NCBI RefSeq assembly: GCF_030930995.1
Contig: NZ_CP133217.1
Coordinates: forward strand, 2,966,001 to 3,030,000
From: Thiothrix subterranea
GTDB lineage: Bacteria > Pseudomonadota > Gammaproteobacteria > Thiotrichales > Thiotrichaceae
Direction of reading: 5' to 3'
DNA length: 64,000 nt
The notes under the pieces were generated by a model. That model saw only the letters and a program-made list of their open reading frames with translations, made no database searches and was not told where the DNA came from. Position 1 is the first letter of the stretch. Every line of letters begins with the position of its first letter. Shown here one piece after another: positions 23,931-34,195 of the stretch. The position numbers and the translations under genes were made by a program.

Positions 23931-26143
23931 TTGTCAGATCTTTTGATAGCGTCAAGAACGTATTTTTTCAAAGACTCATCACCAAGGATTGTACTTAACG
24001 CTCGTTGAATTTCATCTAACTCACGATCACTTTTTCTCAATAGATTTCTACTACTTTTGACGGTTTCTGCATCTGGACATATAAACTCAAAAAATGGAAA
24101 ATCTCTTTGAATAGAATCAATCTCTCTTTGTAGCTTTTCAATACCATTCCCATTCCCAGAAACAAAACACCATCCACGAGAACGAGTAGCAGCAACAAAA
24201 AAAGCATTTCTACCTCTTAAAGTAAAATCATTCGCAACCACTTGAGCATTTACAACAAAAACAATATTGGCTTCATTTCCTTTCGCTCTAAATGGAGTGG
24301 TTATTGTCACAAAACCTTCTGGCTTAAAAACATCAGAACTCTCAATATAGCCAGGAATAACTGAAGGAATTCCTTGCTGAGTTAGAATCCTTTGAATATC
24401 AAACATTGATGTTTTATTATTACCCGAAAGCAAATTAACAATAATAATTTCTTCAGGCTTAACATTTTGCTCAACGAGCAGCGACCGAATATCTTTCGAT
24501 ATATTAACCAGCTCATCACTCCAGTTCTTATGTGCTTGGAATTGAACCAATGATAAAGGATCGCGATTATAAGTTCTCAGTAAACTTTCAAGAATATTTT
24601 TACTATTTTCATCTTTTCTTTTAATTTTAACCTGATCACCAGCAGCAATTGAAATTCTTTCAGGCAATAAAACCGAATAACCTATTGCCTCCCAGTCTTT
24701 CGAGTTGTAAAACATCTGTGTAATTTGCCCATACAAGCCCAATGCAATTCCATGCGCCATCATCAGTACTGGCCTAGGTGTTCGATAACAATTTGGCAAA
24801 ATAAAATCTTTTTTAATCCCTCCTGCATATTCTCCTTCTAATTCTTCATTTTTAATATTTGGATTACCAAAGGCATCTTTCCCAAACAACTCTTCTGGTT
24901 CCTTTATTAAGGAGTCTTTTAATGATTGAAACTCATCATACGCCCAGACTATACGTTTTTTCCCATCGACTGTTTTTGTAATTCTAAAGATTAACTCAAA
25001 AACCTCCTCTGGAAAATCCTGTGCTTCATCAATTAACACCAAATCATAGATTTCTTCAAAGCGAGAGTTTAATTTATTTATCAAATCACCATAAATAACC
25101 TTAAGTGGATCACTATCTTTTCCTTTCACCTCATTAAAACCCAAAGGAATTATCCCATAGCGAGCACATAATTCTGAATAAAGTCCTTTTCTAGCCTTGC
25201 CGCCCCAAGCATGTAACACATGAAGTGAACCATCGAAATCTGGAGCTTTTTTAGCTTCTGATGAATAATACTTTGTGATTAACGATTGAACTTGAGAATA
25301 CAAACTTTGAGTATTAAAGAGATATAAAATCTTAAAGTTTTCGAATTTTTTATGTGTAATTGCTGCCTTTAAAGATAATACTATGGTCTTACCCGTACCT
25401 GCCAAACCTCGAATTCGTTGAGGCCCATTGGGGAGTTGCATAGAAATAGCACGCTGAGCATCATCTTGTTTAAATGTTGTTTTTAATGACATTTGAATAA
25501 AGTCATTAAAAGACTCTGGATCGGCATCTACTGAATACCTAATAGGCTGTTGATAAATAAATGTTCCTTCGAGTAAGGAAATTACTTTATCCAGCTCCTC
25601 ATCCTGACAAGAAACTGTACTCAAAGAGTCAATATAAGAATCAAATCCCTCAAGACTACAAACATCAACTGCATATTCTGAAAGACTAGAATTAGCATTA
25701 AGACTATCATCATCATTTTTACAGAACACTATCACACTATGTACTGGAATTTTTAATTTTCGAGTCTTTCTATCATACAAACGAATGTCGTTTTTCAATC
25801 GACTAATAATTTCTTCTTCATATATTTGAAGAACAAGACTGCGTGACAATATAGTCTGACCATTATCAAGCTGCCAGAAATCTTGATCCTGTTGCACAAG
25901 AACAGCGTCAAGCCTCTCTTCTAAAACATCAATTGCAACAACACCATGTTCTTTTGTAATAAGCAAGAATGATGGAATATCCTCCTCTCTTGCTCTTCCA
26001 AGATTAGTCAATCTGTATGTTAAATAGCCATGAAAATCTGCAAACTTATGCTCTAATCGTTTTGCAAATAAAAGATGAGCTGGCTTATTTTCCAACTCTA
26101 AAGAACCAGCCCAGAAGTGGAAGGTTTTTTGAGGAGATGACAT
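23927..26143 (-). CDS. UvrD/Rep-like helicase with N-terminal nuclease-related region
   Basis: A 738-residue SF1A-type helicase. The first 200 residues resemble a NERD-type nuclease-related domain (FLLITKEHGVVAIDVLEE). Walker A GLAGTGKT is near residue 245, DEAQDFPEEVF near 372, the motif IV region NCYRTPRPVLM near 450, and the C-terminal motifs are TTPFRAKGNEANIVF and FFVAATRSRGW. It is AT-rich and out of character with neighbouring genes. It is the first gene of a two-gene unit with DUF2290, which lies downstream and overlaps it. The function is unknown; likely nucleic-acid surveillance or phage defence. Confidence 0.75.
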   Translation of the reverse strand: MSSPQKTFHFWAGSLELENKPAHLLFAKRLEHKFADFHGYLTYRLTNLGRAREEDIPSFLLITKEHGVVAIDVLEERLDAVLVQQDQDFWQLDNGQTILSRSLVLQIYEEEIISRLKNDIRLYDRKTRKLKIPVHSVIVFCKNDDDSLNANSSLSEYAVDVCSLEGFDSYIDSLSTVSCQDEELDKVISLLEGTFIYQQPIRYSVDADPESFNDFIQMSLKTTFKQDDAQRAISMQLPNGPQRIRGLAGTGKTIVLSLKAAITHKKFENFKILYLFNTQSLYSQVQSLITKYYSSEAKKAPDFDGSLHVLHAWGGKARKGLYSELCARYGIIPLGFNEVKGKDSDPLKVIYGDLINKLNSRFEEIYDLVLIDEAQDFPEEVFELIFRITKTVDGKKRIVWAYDEFQSLKDSLIKEPEELFGKDAFGNPNIKNEELEGEYAGGIKKDFILPNCYRTPRPVLMMAHGIALGLYGQITQMFYNSKDWEAIGYSVLLPERISIAAGDQVKIKRKDENSKNILESLLRTYNRDPLSLVQFQAHKNWSDELVNISKDIRSLLVEQNVKPEEIIIVNLLSGNNKTSMFDIQRILTQQGIPSVIPGYIESSDVFKPEGFVTITTPFRAKGNEANIVFVVNAQVVANDFTLRGRNAFFVAATRSRGWCFVSGNGNGIEKLQREIDSIQRDFPFFEFICPDAETVKSSRNLLRKSDRELDEIQRALSTILGDESLKKYVLDAIKRSDK

Positions 26144-26190
26144 CAGATGACCTCAATTTTCTATTTTATAAAGATATTTGTCACTTTACT

Positions 26191-26222
26191 GGTAATGAGT
26201 GTAACAATCCACACCCATTACC
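26191..26222 (-). terminator. Hairpin downstream of gcvP
   Basis: GGTAATGAGTGT and ACACCCATTACC pair (12 bp, one wobble) around an 8-base loop, 10 bases past the gcvP stop. There is no strong U-tract; it may end the gcv transcript before the helicase promoter region. Confidence 0.4.
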
Positions 26223-26231
26223 ATCTTTCTT

Positions 26232-29090
26232 CTACCGATAACTATCCACACTCGGACAAGAACACACCAAATTCCGATCCCCATACACATTATCAATCCG
26301 GTTCACGGTAGGCCAATACTTCGCCGTCGGGCTAACACCCTGCGGGAACACCGCCTCGGTCTGGCTGTAAGGGCGTTCCCAAGCATTCACCAAATCATCC
26401 AGCGTATGCGGCGCATTCACCAGCGGATTATTGTCCGCAGGCCACACGCCCTCCTGCACCTTGCGAATCTCTTCCCGAATCGCAATCATCGCATCGCAAA
26501 AACGGTCAAGCTCCTCTTTCGGCTCGGATTCGGTCGGCTCGATCATCAGCGTACCCGCCACCGGAAACGACATGGTAGGCGCGTGAAAACCGTAATCCAT
26601 CAAGCGTTTAGCGATGTCGGACTCATCAATCCCCGAAGCCGCCTTCAACGGACGAATGTCGATAATGCACTCATGCGCCACCCGCCCATTCGCCCCCCGG
26701 AACAGCACCGGATAATGCTCAGCCAAGCGTTGCATGATGTAATTGGCGTTCAAAATCGCCATCTCGGTCGCCCGCTGCAAACCCGCCGCGCCCATCAACT
26801 TAATGTACGCCCACGAAATCGGCAAAATCGCCCCACTCCCATACGGAGCAGCCGACACCGCACTATTCCCCAGCGCAACCCCATCCGGCGGAGTCACCGC
26901 ATGGCTGGACAAAAACGGTGCAAGGTGAGCCTTCACCCCAATCGGCCCCATGCCAGGGCCACCACCGCCGTGCGGAATCGCAAAGGTCTTGTGCAAGTTC
27001 AAATGCGACACATCCGACCCCATCTTGCCCGGTTTCGACAAGCCCACTTGCGCGTTCATGTTCGCGCCATCCATGTACACCTGCCCACCGAACTGATGCA
27101 CAATGTCGCAAATTTCCACGATGTCCTGCTCAAACACCCCATGCGTAGACGGATAAGTCACCATCAAGCACGCCAAATTCGCCGCGTGTTTTTCCGCCTT
27201 GGCACGCAAATCCGCCACATCCACGTTACCGTTCGCGTCGCACTCGACCACCACCACCTTCAGGCTCACCATCGCCGCCGATGCCGGATTCGTACCATGC
27301 GCCGAACTCGGAATCAAACACACATCCCGATGCCCCTGCCCCATGCTCGCCTGATAACGGCGGATCGCCACCAACCCCGCGTATTCGCCCTGCGCCCCCG
27401 AATTCGGCTGCATCGAAATCGCATCATAGCCGGTGATTTCCACCAACCAATCCTCCAACTCCTTGATCATGGCGCGATAACCCACCGTCTGCTCCTGCGG
27501 CGCAAACGGGTGAATATCCGCAAACTCTGACCAAGTAACCGGCATCATTTCCGTGGTCGCATTCAACTTCATGGTGCAAGAACCCAACGGAATCATCCCA
27601 TGCGCCAACGAGAAATCCTTATTCTCCAAGCGCTTCAAATAGCGCAACATCTCCGATTCCGAATGGTGCGAGTTGAACACCGGATGTGTCAAGAACTCGC
27701 TAGTACGCTGGTAGCCGGATGGAATCCCGCTGAAACCTTCCGCGACAACCGCAGCATCCAGCGCATCCACATCCAAACCGTGACCTGCCCCCAGCAACAC
27801 ATCGAATAACTCAGCGATGTCAGCACGGGTTTTGCGCTCATCAATACTGATACCGATATTGCTGTCGGAGAAATGGCAGAAGTTGATCGTAGGGTGGGAA
27901 GAAGCGGGGGCATTGACCACCGTCAGCGTGTCGAACCAAGTGTCATTCAACAGTTGAACACCCTTCTGCTGCAAACCCTTAGCCAGAATATTCGTCAACC
28001 GATGAATCCGCCCCGCAATCGTCTTCAAGCCCGCTGCACCATGATACACCGCATAAAACCCCGCCATATTCGCCAGCAACGCCTGCGCCGTACAAATATT
28101 GGAAGTCGCCTTCTCACGACGAATATGCTGCTCACGGGTCTGCATCGCCATCCGCAACGCCTGCTTGCCATGACTATCAATCGAAATCCCGATCACGCGC
28201 CCCGGCATGGTGCGCTTAAACGCATCCTTCACCGCAAAAAACGCCGCATGAGGCCCGCCGAAACCCATTGGCACGCCGAAACGCTGTGAGTTACCAACCA
28301 CAACATCCGCGCCCATATCCCCTGGTGCTTTCAACATCACCAACGCCATCAAATCAGATGCTACACATACCAAGGCTTTTTGCGCGTGCGCCTGCTTGAT
28401 CAATGCTTCAATATCAACGACTTCGCCCGTGGTGCTAGGGTATTGCAGCAACACACCAAACACTTCCTGCCCCGCCAACTCGGTATACGGGTTGCCGATC
28501 ACCAGTTCAAAGCCGAAGTGTTCCGCACGGGTTTTCAGCACGTCGATAGTTTGCGGATGCACGTCCGCACCCACAAAAAATTTGTCCGATTTGAGCTTGT
28601 TGGAACGCTTGCACAACGTCATTGCTTCCGCTGCCGCCGTCGCTTCATCCAACAACGAGGCATTGGCAATGTCCATGCCCGTCAAATCCGTGACCATTTG
28701 CTGGTAATTGAGCAAGCCCTCTAGCCGCCCTTGGGAAATTTCCGGCTGGTACGGCGTATACGCAGTGTACCAACCGGGGTTTTCCAGCACATTACGCAAA
28801 ATGACCGGCGGCACAACCGTATCGTAATAACCCATACCGATGTACGACTTGGCAACAATATTTTGCCCCGCCAGTTGCTTGAGGTAAGCCAACGTTTCGG
28901 CTTCGGAACGGCTGCCATCAATCGCCAACGGTGCTGGCAGGCGAATGCTCGCAGGCACAGTGCTATCAATCAGCACATCCAGCGACTCCGCGCCCACGGT
29001 TTGCAGCATCGCCGCAGTATCCGCCGCGCTGGGACCAATGTGGCGGGCAATAAAATCGTCGTGTTGTTCAAGTTCGTACAAGGTTGTCAT
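26232..29090 (-). CDS. gcvP: Glycine dehydrogenase (decarboxylating), P protein
   Basis: A 952-residue homodimeric-type P protein, fused N- and C-halves (about 950-960 in the family). The PLP lysine lies in [18 protein letters not shown], and ARHIGPS opens the protein. It decarboxylates glycine and passes the aminomethyl group to lipoyl-GcvH. It is last in the gcvT-gcvH-gcvP operon; the 20-base gap from gcvH fits polycistronic expression. Its 3' end has a diverged duplicate at 23143-23232. Confidence 0.97.
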   Translation of the reverse strand: MTTLYELEQHDDFIARHIGPSAADTAAMLQTVGAESLDVLIDSTVPASIRLPAPLAIDGSRSEAETLAYLKQLAGQNIVAKSYIGMGYYDTVVPPVILRNVLENPGWYTAYTPYQPEISQGRLEGLLNYQQMVTDLTGMDIANASLLDEATAAAEAMTLCKRSNKLKSDKFFVGADVHPQTIDVLKTRAEHFGFELVIGNPYTELAGQEVFGVLLQYPSTTGEVVDIEALIKQAHAQKALVCVASDLMALVMLKAPGDMGADVVVGNSQRFGVPMGFGGPHAAFFAVKDAFKRTMPGRVIGISIDSHGKQALRMAMQTREQHIRREKATSNICTAQALLANMAGFYAVYHGAAGLKTIAGRIHRLTNILAKGLQQKGVQLLNDTWFDTLTVVNAPASSHPTINFCHFSDSNIGISIDERKTRADIAELFDVLLGAGHGLDVDALDAAVVAEGFSGIPSGYQRTSEFLTHPVFNSHHSESEMLRYLKRLENKDFSLAHGMIPLGSCTMKLNATTEMMPVTWSEFADIHPFAPQEQTVGYRAMIKELEDWLVEITGYDAISMQPNSGAQGEYAGLVAIRRYQASMGQGHRDVCLIPSSAHGTNPASAAMVSLKVVVVECDANGNVDVADLRAKAEKHAANLACLMVTYPSTHGVFEQDIVEICDIVHQFGGQVYMDGANMNAQVGLSKPGKMGSDVSHLNLHKTFAIPHGGGGPGMGPIGVKAHLAPFLSSHAVTPPDGVALGNSAVSAAPYGSGAILPISWAYIKLMGAAGLQRATEMAILNANYIMQRLAEHYPVLFRGANGRVAHECIIDIRPLKAASGIDESDIAKRLMDYGFHAPTMSFPVAGTLMIEPTESEPKEELDRFCDAMIAIREEIRKVQEGVWPADNNPLVNAPHTLDDLVNAWERPYSQTEAVFPQGVSPTAKYWPTVNRIDNVYGDRNLVCSCPSVDSYR
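26233..26322 (-). repeat. Right direct repeat = 3' end of gcvP
   Basis: This is the functional counterpart of 23143-23232 and encodes the true C-terminus and stop of GcvP. The repeats have the same orientation and are 3.1 kb apart. Confidence 0.85.
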
Positions 29091-29109
29091 TTGGGGTATC
29101 TGCCTTTAA

Positions 29110-29496
29110 TTACTCGTCACATTCCGCTTTGTATGCGTCTGCATCCATTAATTCGCCCAGCGCGTCTTCATCGTCCACGCGCATCACGAACAACCAACCG
29201 TCGCCGTAAGGGTCAGAATTGATCAACTCAGGCGAATCTTGCACCGCTTCATTGCTTTCAAGGATGACACCGGGAACAGGCGCGTAAATATCGGAAGCTG
29301 CTTTGACCGATTCCGCTACCGCACAACCGTCTTCTGCACCGAATTCCGTGCCAACTTCCGGCAAATCAACGTGTACCAAATCACCCAGCAACTCTTGCGC
29401 GTGATCAGTAATACCGACGGTCACAGTGCCGTCGCCGTTGTCGCGTACCCATTCGTGGGATTTGGTGTATTTCAAATCGGATGGAACATTGCTCAT
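29110..29496 (-). CDS. gcvH: Glycine cleavage system H protein
   Basis: A 128-residue lipoyl carrier. The lipoylated lysine is K65 in [13 protein letters not shown], and KYTKSHEWV near the start is typical. It shuttles the aminomethyl group between GcvP and GcvT. It lies 18 bases downstream of gcvT. Confidence 0.97.
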   Translation of the reverse strand: MSNVPSDLKYTKSHEWVRDNGDGTVTVGITDHAQELLGDLVHVDLPEVGTEFGAEDGCAVAESVKAASDIYAPVPGVILESNEAVQDSPELINSDPYGDGWLFVMRVDDEDALGELMDADAYKAECDE

Positions 29497-29513
29497 AAAT
29501 AACTCCTAAAAAC

Positions 29514-30596
29514 TTAATTTAAAACAGATTTGCCATTGCGGGCGAACACGGGTTTCACCACTTTGGCGGGATGCAATTTGCCACGAATATCGACCTCGCA
29601 AGTATCGGTACAGCTTGCTGGCACACGTGCCAACGCAATTGCTACGCCAAGTGTAGGCGAAAAAGTACCGCTGGTGGTTTCTCCGTCACCACCATTGCAT
29701 ACCACTTTCATATGACTGCGCAATACGCCCTTGCCTTCCAGCACCAGCCCGACGAATTTTTGCGGCACACCTGCCGCTTTTTGTGCTTCTAACGCACTAC
29801 GCCCGATAAAGTTGCGGTCTTCCGGCTGCCAGCCGATTGTCCAGCCCAAACCTGACACTAATGGAGAAGTGGTTTCGTCCATGTCTGTGCCGTAAAGGTT
29901 CATGCCCGCTTCCAAACGCAAGGTATCGCGTGCGCCCAAACCGATCGGCTTAATGCCCGCCGCCAGCAGCGCATCCCACACTTTGTGGGCTTGTGCATTG
30001 GGGAACATCATTTCAAAGCCGTCTTCGCCGGTGTAACCCGTGCGGGCAATGAACCAGTCGTTGACGAATGCGCCGTAGAAGGTTTTCAGCGGTTCAACGA
30101 TAGCCACTTCATCCGCAGGCATAATGCCCAGCACTTTGGCGCGTGCATTCGGGCCTTGCGCTGCGATCATCGACAGGTCATCACGTTCGGTCAGGGTTGC
30201 GTCGAAATTGGCGATTTGTTTTTGCATCCACGCAATGTCTTTGTCGCGAGTGCCAGCATTGACGACGATGCGCCATTGGGTATCCGTGATGAAATACACG
30301 ATCAAATCGTCAATCACCGTGCCTTCGGGGGTCAACATGCAGCTATACAGCGCCTTGCCGGAATCTTTCAGCTTGTCGACGTTATTGGCGAGCAGGTATT
30401 GCAGGAAAGCTTTGGATTGCGCCCCCACGAGGTCGAGGATGACCATGTGCGATACGTCAAACATGCCCGCGTCATTGCGGACTTGGTGGTGTTCTTGCAG
30501 TTGTGAGCCATAGTGGATGGGCATTTCCCAGCCCGCGAAATCGACCATTTTCGCACCGGATTCAAGGTGCTTGGCGTAAAGTGCAGTACGTTGCAT
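29514..30596 (-). CDS. gcvT: Glycine cleavage system T protein (aminomethyltransferase)
   Basis: A 360-residue protein (about 364 in E. coli) transferring the methylene unit from GcvH to tetrahydrofolate. Typical segments are [36 protein letters not shown] and [15 protein letters not shown]. It is the first gene of the operon, directly behind a tandem glycine riboswitch and terminator, so glycine should switch the whole operon on. Confidence 0.97.
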   Translation of the reverse strand: MQRTALYAKHLESGAKMVDFAGWEMPIHYGSQLQEHHQVRNDAGMFDVSHMVILDLVGAQSKAFLQYLLANNVDKLKDSGKALYSCMLTPEGTVIDDLIVYFITDTQWRIVVNAGTRDKDIAWMQKQIANFDATLTERDDLSMIAAQGPNARAKVLGIMPADEVAIVEPLKTFYGAFVNDWFIARTGYTGEDGFEMMFPNAQAHKVWDALLAAGIKPIGLGARDTLRLEAGMNLYGTDMDETTSPLVSGLGWTIGWQPEDRNFIGRSALEAQKAAGVPQKFVGLVLEGKGVLRSHMKVVCNGGDGETTSGTFSPTLGVAIALARVPASCTDTCEVDIRGKLHPAKVVKPVFARNGKSVLN

Positions 30597-30622
30597 TAAG
30601 GTTCTTCCAGTTTAACAGGCAC

Positions 30623-30657
30623 AAAAAAAGGGCGGCAAGCCGCTAAGCTTGCCGCCC
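30623..30657 (-). terminator. Riboswitch-linked intrinsic terminator upstream of gcvT
   Basis: Read on the minus strand, an 11-bp GC-rich stem (GGGCGGCAAGC / GCTTGCCGCCC, 6-base loop) runs straight into seven U's. It lies between the second glycine aptamer and gcvT, where an expression platform is expected. Confidence 0.9.
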
Positions 30658-30842
30658 CTCTGTCCGTTTACCTGAGAGATTCCTTGTTCGGAAACAAGTT
30701 ACTACCCTTCGGTGAGTGCATCCGCACTGCTCTCCAGAGTCAGATCTAGTACTGCCAGTCCTTTTGCCTGAGCGTTTCCGGGCGGAATTGCGCCTTCGGC
30801 GGTTGCGGCGACCTTGCGGTGTGCAACACTCTCCTGCCAGTG
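30658..30842 (-). promoter_or_regulatory. Tandem glycine riboswitch
   Basis: On the minus strand, aptamer I (about 30842-30755) opens CAGGAGAGTG and ends AAACGCTCAGGCAAAAGGACTG. After a short linker, aptamer II (about 30745-30660) opens TCTGGAGAGCAG, contains ACCGAAGGG and ends TCTCAGGTAAACGGACAGAG. These are the conserved GGAGAG and CTCAGG-AAA-GGACAG elements of glycine riboswitches. The terminator that follows suggests transcription control, ON with glycine. Confidence 0.93.
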
Positions 30843-30942
30843 TTTACTGAATGCAGGGGATTGTAGCGGATGCAGTGCAGCAACTAAAGCACCATTTACG
30901 CCTGACAGGTAAAACCAGTAAAAAGGAAATCACTGTAGTAAC

Positions 30943-31158
30943 CTAGTGTTGAACCATCGGCGTAATCCCGGTCTGCCGCCCTTGCTTGTCGTAGTTGTAT
31001 AACAATGTGCCTTTTTGCACGCTAATGCTCTGCGCGTTATAAGCCTTCAAACCGTCAGTGGGCAAACGACTGGGCGCTGAAATAGAGGTCACTGCTTCGC
31101 CATTTTGGTCATAAATATAAATTAATGTACCGCGCTGCACGGCCTTGCTGATCGCCAT
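30943..31158 (-). CDS. Small protein with two VQxGTLxYxYDxxG repeats
   Basis: A 71-residue protein with two near-identical 14-residue units, VQRGTLIYIYDQNG (7-20) and VQKGTLLYNYDKQG (47-60), each likely a beta hairpin, joined by a loop with SAPSRLPTDGLKAYN. No signal peptide. GGGAG 8 bases before the ATG supports translation. Function unknown. Confidence 0.55.
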   Translation of the reverse strand: MAISKAVQRGTLIYIYDQNGEAVTSISAPSRLPTDGLKAYNAQSISVQKGTLLYNYDKQGRQTGITPMVQH

Positions 31159-31375
31159 ATGGTATCTCCCTATGTGGTGTAAGTATTTCGTTAAAATTTT
31201 CGGTAATTCTATCTCTATTGATAGGGTATCATATAACTCTTATTGGTCATTGACTTAAGTCAAGCGGATTTCACCCCAGAGTGAATTTCCATACCATTAC
31301 CGCAGTATATCCGACCAACGGTAGAGTTCAGTTAAGCTGTTATGACACCGATATTAACCATTATGGGAAAAATAA

Positions 31376-31978
31376 ATGATGCAACGTACCCTACCCTTTG
31401 TTTGCAACACCGTTCTCAGCTTCGCCCTGCTTTCCGGTACCGCCATGGCGGATTGGGTGCTCGACAATACGCAATCTGCGCTGTATTTCGTCTCGATTAA
31501 GAAAGACCATATTGCCGAAACCCACACCTTCAAAACCCTCTCTGGTGGAATTACCAAAGCCGGACAAGGTTCTTTGAACATTGATTTGGCAAGCGTCAGC
31601 ACCAATATCGACATCCGCGATCAACGGATGCGCGAACAATTGTTTGATACCCAAAAGTTTGCGACGGCAAGCGTCAGTGTGGATTTGAGCAAAACCGGTG
31701 TAAAACCGGGCATCCAAACCGTTAATGTCACGCTGGATTTGCATGGCGTGAAAAAAGAAATTCCCGCCACCGTTGCCATCACCGAAGTCGGCAACACCGT
31801 GCAAGTGACCACCGTTGCCCCGATTGTGTTGAATGCAGCGGATTTTGACCTAGCTGCTGGTGTCACTGCCTTGCGGGAAATCGCGGAATTGCCCAGCATC
31901 AGCAATGCCGTGCCTGTCACTTTTTTCCTGAATTTTGTGAAACCGGCTGAAGCTAAAACGCCACCAAACCCCGCGTAA
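31376..31978 (+). CDS. YceI-family periplasmic protein
   Basis: A 200-residue protein with a signal peptide (about residues 1-25, cleaved after TAMA) and a YceI lipocalin-like domain (WVLDNTQSALYFVSIK at the start, DLHGVKKEIPATV later). YceI proteins bind isoprenoid-like lipids in the periplasm. The 3' end overlaps the converging pqiC-like gene by 26 bases, so both C-termini are read from the same DNA. Confidence 0.85.
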   Translation: MMQRTLPFVCNTVLSFALLSGTAMADWVLDNTQSALYFVSIKKDHIAETHTFKTLSGGITKAGQGSLNIDLASVSTNIDIRDQRMREQLFDTQKFATASVSVDLSKTGVKPGIQTVNVTLDLHGVKKEIPATVAITEVGNTVQVTTVAPIVLNAADFDLAAGVTALREIAELPSISNAVPVTFFLNFVKPAEAKTPPNPA

Positions 31979-32531
31979 TCTGATTAGCCAAATCCGCCAG
32001 CAAGCCGCTTTGCGCTTTGACCAACCCCGTCACCCCCGCTTCCGGGGTTTGGCGGGTCAACATCAGCGGCTCTGTAGCAAAAATTTTTCCGTCATTACCC
32101 GCCTGAAGTTGCCACACTCCACGCAACCACGCTTTGCCCCCCGGTGTGCCGTCAAACTGATCCAGTTTCACCACCACTTGATATTGCGGCGTTTGACTGA
32201 GTTCCCAAGGCACGGTTTGCACCCGTGTGGCAGGCAAACGGCTTTGCAAGTGTTGGGCTAAGGTGCGTTGGAATTCATCTTCCAACTGCCCGCCCCATAA
32301 ATGTGTGTCGGAGACTTCCAAAGTCGTCGCATCTTTGCGAATCACCATGCCCTCGCGATCCAGCAAAGTAGGCAAGGTAATCGGGCCTACACCCACGCTC
32401 TTGAGGGATGCTGTCACCACCGGCACGGCTGCACTCCCCATATCCGTTGATAGCGTGTGATATTGCGTCGGCGTGTTGGAACAAGCACTCAACATCACCA
32501 ATATCCCGCAAACAAACCATCGTTTCATCAT
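31953..32531 (-). CDS. pqiC: PqiC-type outer-membrane lipoprotein
   Basis: A 192-residue lipoprotein with signal peptide and lipobox (VMLSAC, acylated Cys16 or so) and the ABC-type transport auxiliary (PqiC/LptC-like) domain, seen as VGVGPITLPTLLDREGMVIR and LWGGQLEDEFQRTLA. PqiC is the outer-membrane partner of the PqiB needle. It is the last gene of the pqi operon, 8 bases after pqiB. Confidence 0.85.
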   Translation of the reverse strand: MMKRWFVCGILVMLSACSNTPTQYHTLSTDMGSAAVPVVTASLKSVGVGPITLPTLLDREGMVIRKDATTLEVSDTHLWGGQLEDEFQRTLAQHLQSRLPATRVQTVPWELSQTPQYQVVVKLDQFDGTPGGKAWLRGVWQLQAGNDGKIFATEPLMLTRQTPEAGVTGLVKAQSGLLADLANQITRGLVAF

Positions 32532-32539
32532 GATTTTCC

Positions 32540-34195
32540 TTACTTGCCGCGCAGCAATGAACTGGGTTGGCGTTGCAACGTTTCGGTCAAACTGCGTAAA
32601 GCACGGGAAGCAGCGGTCACTTCTTCCAGCATCTCTTGCAACTGGTGTTGTGTCGGGGAATTTTGCGCAGTCAAACGGTCAATCTGCCCCATCGAACCTT
32701 GGATTTTTTGCATGGTATTGCTCAAATCCTGACTGATTTTGTTAACATCATTGGTCATGCTGGGCAGGGTATTTTTATCCACGGTTTTAAGCGTTTCTTT
32801 AGCTGCTTTAACCGCCTGTTCTGCTTCTGCTAATACCTTATTGAGGTTATCCACGGTTTTATCCAATTTACCGCTATTCACCAGCTTATTAATGCCTGCC
32901 AAGGTTTCATCGAGGCTTATCATAATGTCGGCAGCTATAAACGGTAACTCTTCAAACGCCGTTCCGGTGGTTGGAAACTCACTGTAAAACTGTGTCGCTT
33001 TAATAGAGGCCGGTGGCGGATCGGTTTCCATGCTCAGCGTAATTACTTTTTGCCCGGTTAGAAAACTCACTGTATCCAGTTTGGCACGCATCCCTTTTTC
33101 TACCAGTTTCCGCATCGCGATTTCACCCGTTTCTTTGGTGAGAGACTCATCAAAGTATTGCGGTTGAATATATACCAATACAGGAACTCGCACATCCAAT
33201 GAATCTTTATCCATTTTCATCTCAATGTTTTCGACTTTACCAATCGGCAGCCCCTGAAATTCCACGTCTGAACCCACATCCATGCCACGCACAGAACCAT
33301 CAAAATACATCACGTAATACAACCGGGTCGCGTATTGCTTTTCCTGTGAATCCGCATAATTGCGGTGCAATACAAAAGTATCGCCCTGTTTGCTGACTTC
33401 CCCCCCTGCAACCCCGGCTGGCGTTTCAAACGCAATTCCCCCGATTATAACGGAAATCAGCGATTCCATGCGAAACTCGGCCCCGGTCGAATTCATATTA
33501 AGTTCCACCCCACTGGCATTCCAGAAGCGAGTATTATCATGCACATATTGAAAGTAAGGGGCGCGAATAAACAATTCCAGTTGCACTCGGTCTTGATTAT
33601 CCAATAATTCGTAGTCGATCACTTCACCGACTTGCAACTGCTTGTAAAATACCGGCGCTCCCACATCCATGGAACCCAATGAATCTGACATTAAGAAAAA
33701 GCGTTTACCGTCTTCGGCGGGTGCAATCACCGGCGGGCGTTCTGCTCCTTTATAAAAGCTCTGATCATCGTTATCGGTTCCGGGGTCCATTCCAATATAA
33801 GAACCCGAAAATAAGGTTCCCAAGCCCGATACACCCGAACGGTTCACACGCGGGCGTACTACCCAAAAACTGGCATTCGTCCCTAAATGGCGTCCGATTT
33901 CTTTATTCAGCTCAATAATGGCTTCAATGTATTTCAGCTCATTATCCAATTTAAGTTTTTTAACTTTACCGACGGTTACGGCTTTATAACGTACTTCGGT
34001 TTTACCCGGCTCAATGCCTTCTGCACTGGAAAACTGTACCGTTATTGTCGGCCCGCGCTCATACCACGCTTGAAATAATAACCAGAAACCAATCAATAAC
34101 GCCGCCAACGGAATTAACCATACTGGCGAAGGCCAACGCTGCTCACGCAACTCCACATCCGGCAGGTTGTCAGCAAACCCCTTATTTTCATTCAT
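32540..34195 (-). CDS. pqiB: PqiB-type MCE lipid-transport protein
   Basis: A 551-residue protein with one N-terminal membrane helix (about residues 23-45, WLIPLAALLIGFWLLFQAW) and three MCE domains (beginning near TITVQFSSAEGIEPGKTEVRYK, then VGAPVFYKQLQVGEV, then RGMDVGSDVEFQGLPIG). A long C-terminal coiled coil follows (about 420-530). Such proteins form periplasmic tunnels that move phospholipids between membranes. Start overlaps pqiA by 4 bases. Confidence 0.9.
   Translation of the reverse strand: MNENKGFADNLPDVELREQRWPSPVWLIPLAALLIGFWLLFQAWYERGPTITVQFSSAEGIEPGKTEVRYKAVTVGKVKKLKLDNELKYIEAIIELNKEIGRHLGTNASFWVVRPRVNRSGVSGLGTLFSGSYIGMDPGTDNDDQSFYKGAERPPVIAPAEDGKRFFLMSDSLGSMDVGAPVFYKQLQVGEVIDYELLDNQDRVQLELFIRAPYFQYVHDNTRFWNASGVELNMNSTGAEFRMESLISVIIGGIAFETPAGVAGGEVSKQGDTFVLHRNYADSQEKQYATRLYYVMYFDGSVRGMDVGSDVEFQGLPIGKVENIEMKMDKDSLDVRVPVLVYIQPQYFDESLTKETGEIAMRKLVEKGMRAKLDTVSFLTGQKVITLSMETDPPPASIKATQFYSEFPTTGTAFEELPFIAADIMISLDETLAGINKLVNSGKLDKTVDNLNKVLAEAEQAVKAAKETLKTVDKNTLPSMTNDVNKISQDLSNTMQKIQGSMGQIDRLTAQNSPTQHQLQEMLEEVTAASRALRSLTETLQRQPSSLLRGK

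Noticed and set aside
26406-27530. A 374-codon open frame opposite gcvP
   Set aside because: Arg/His-rich antisense shadow of gcvP.
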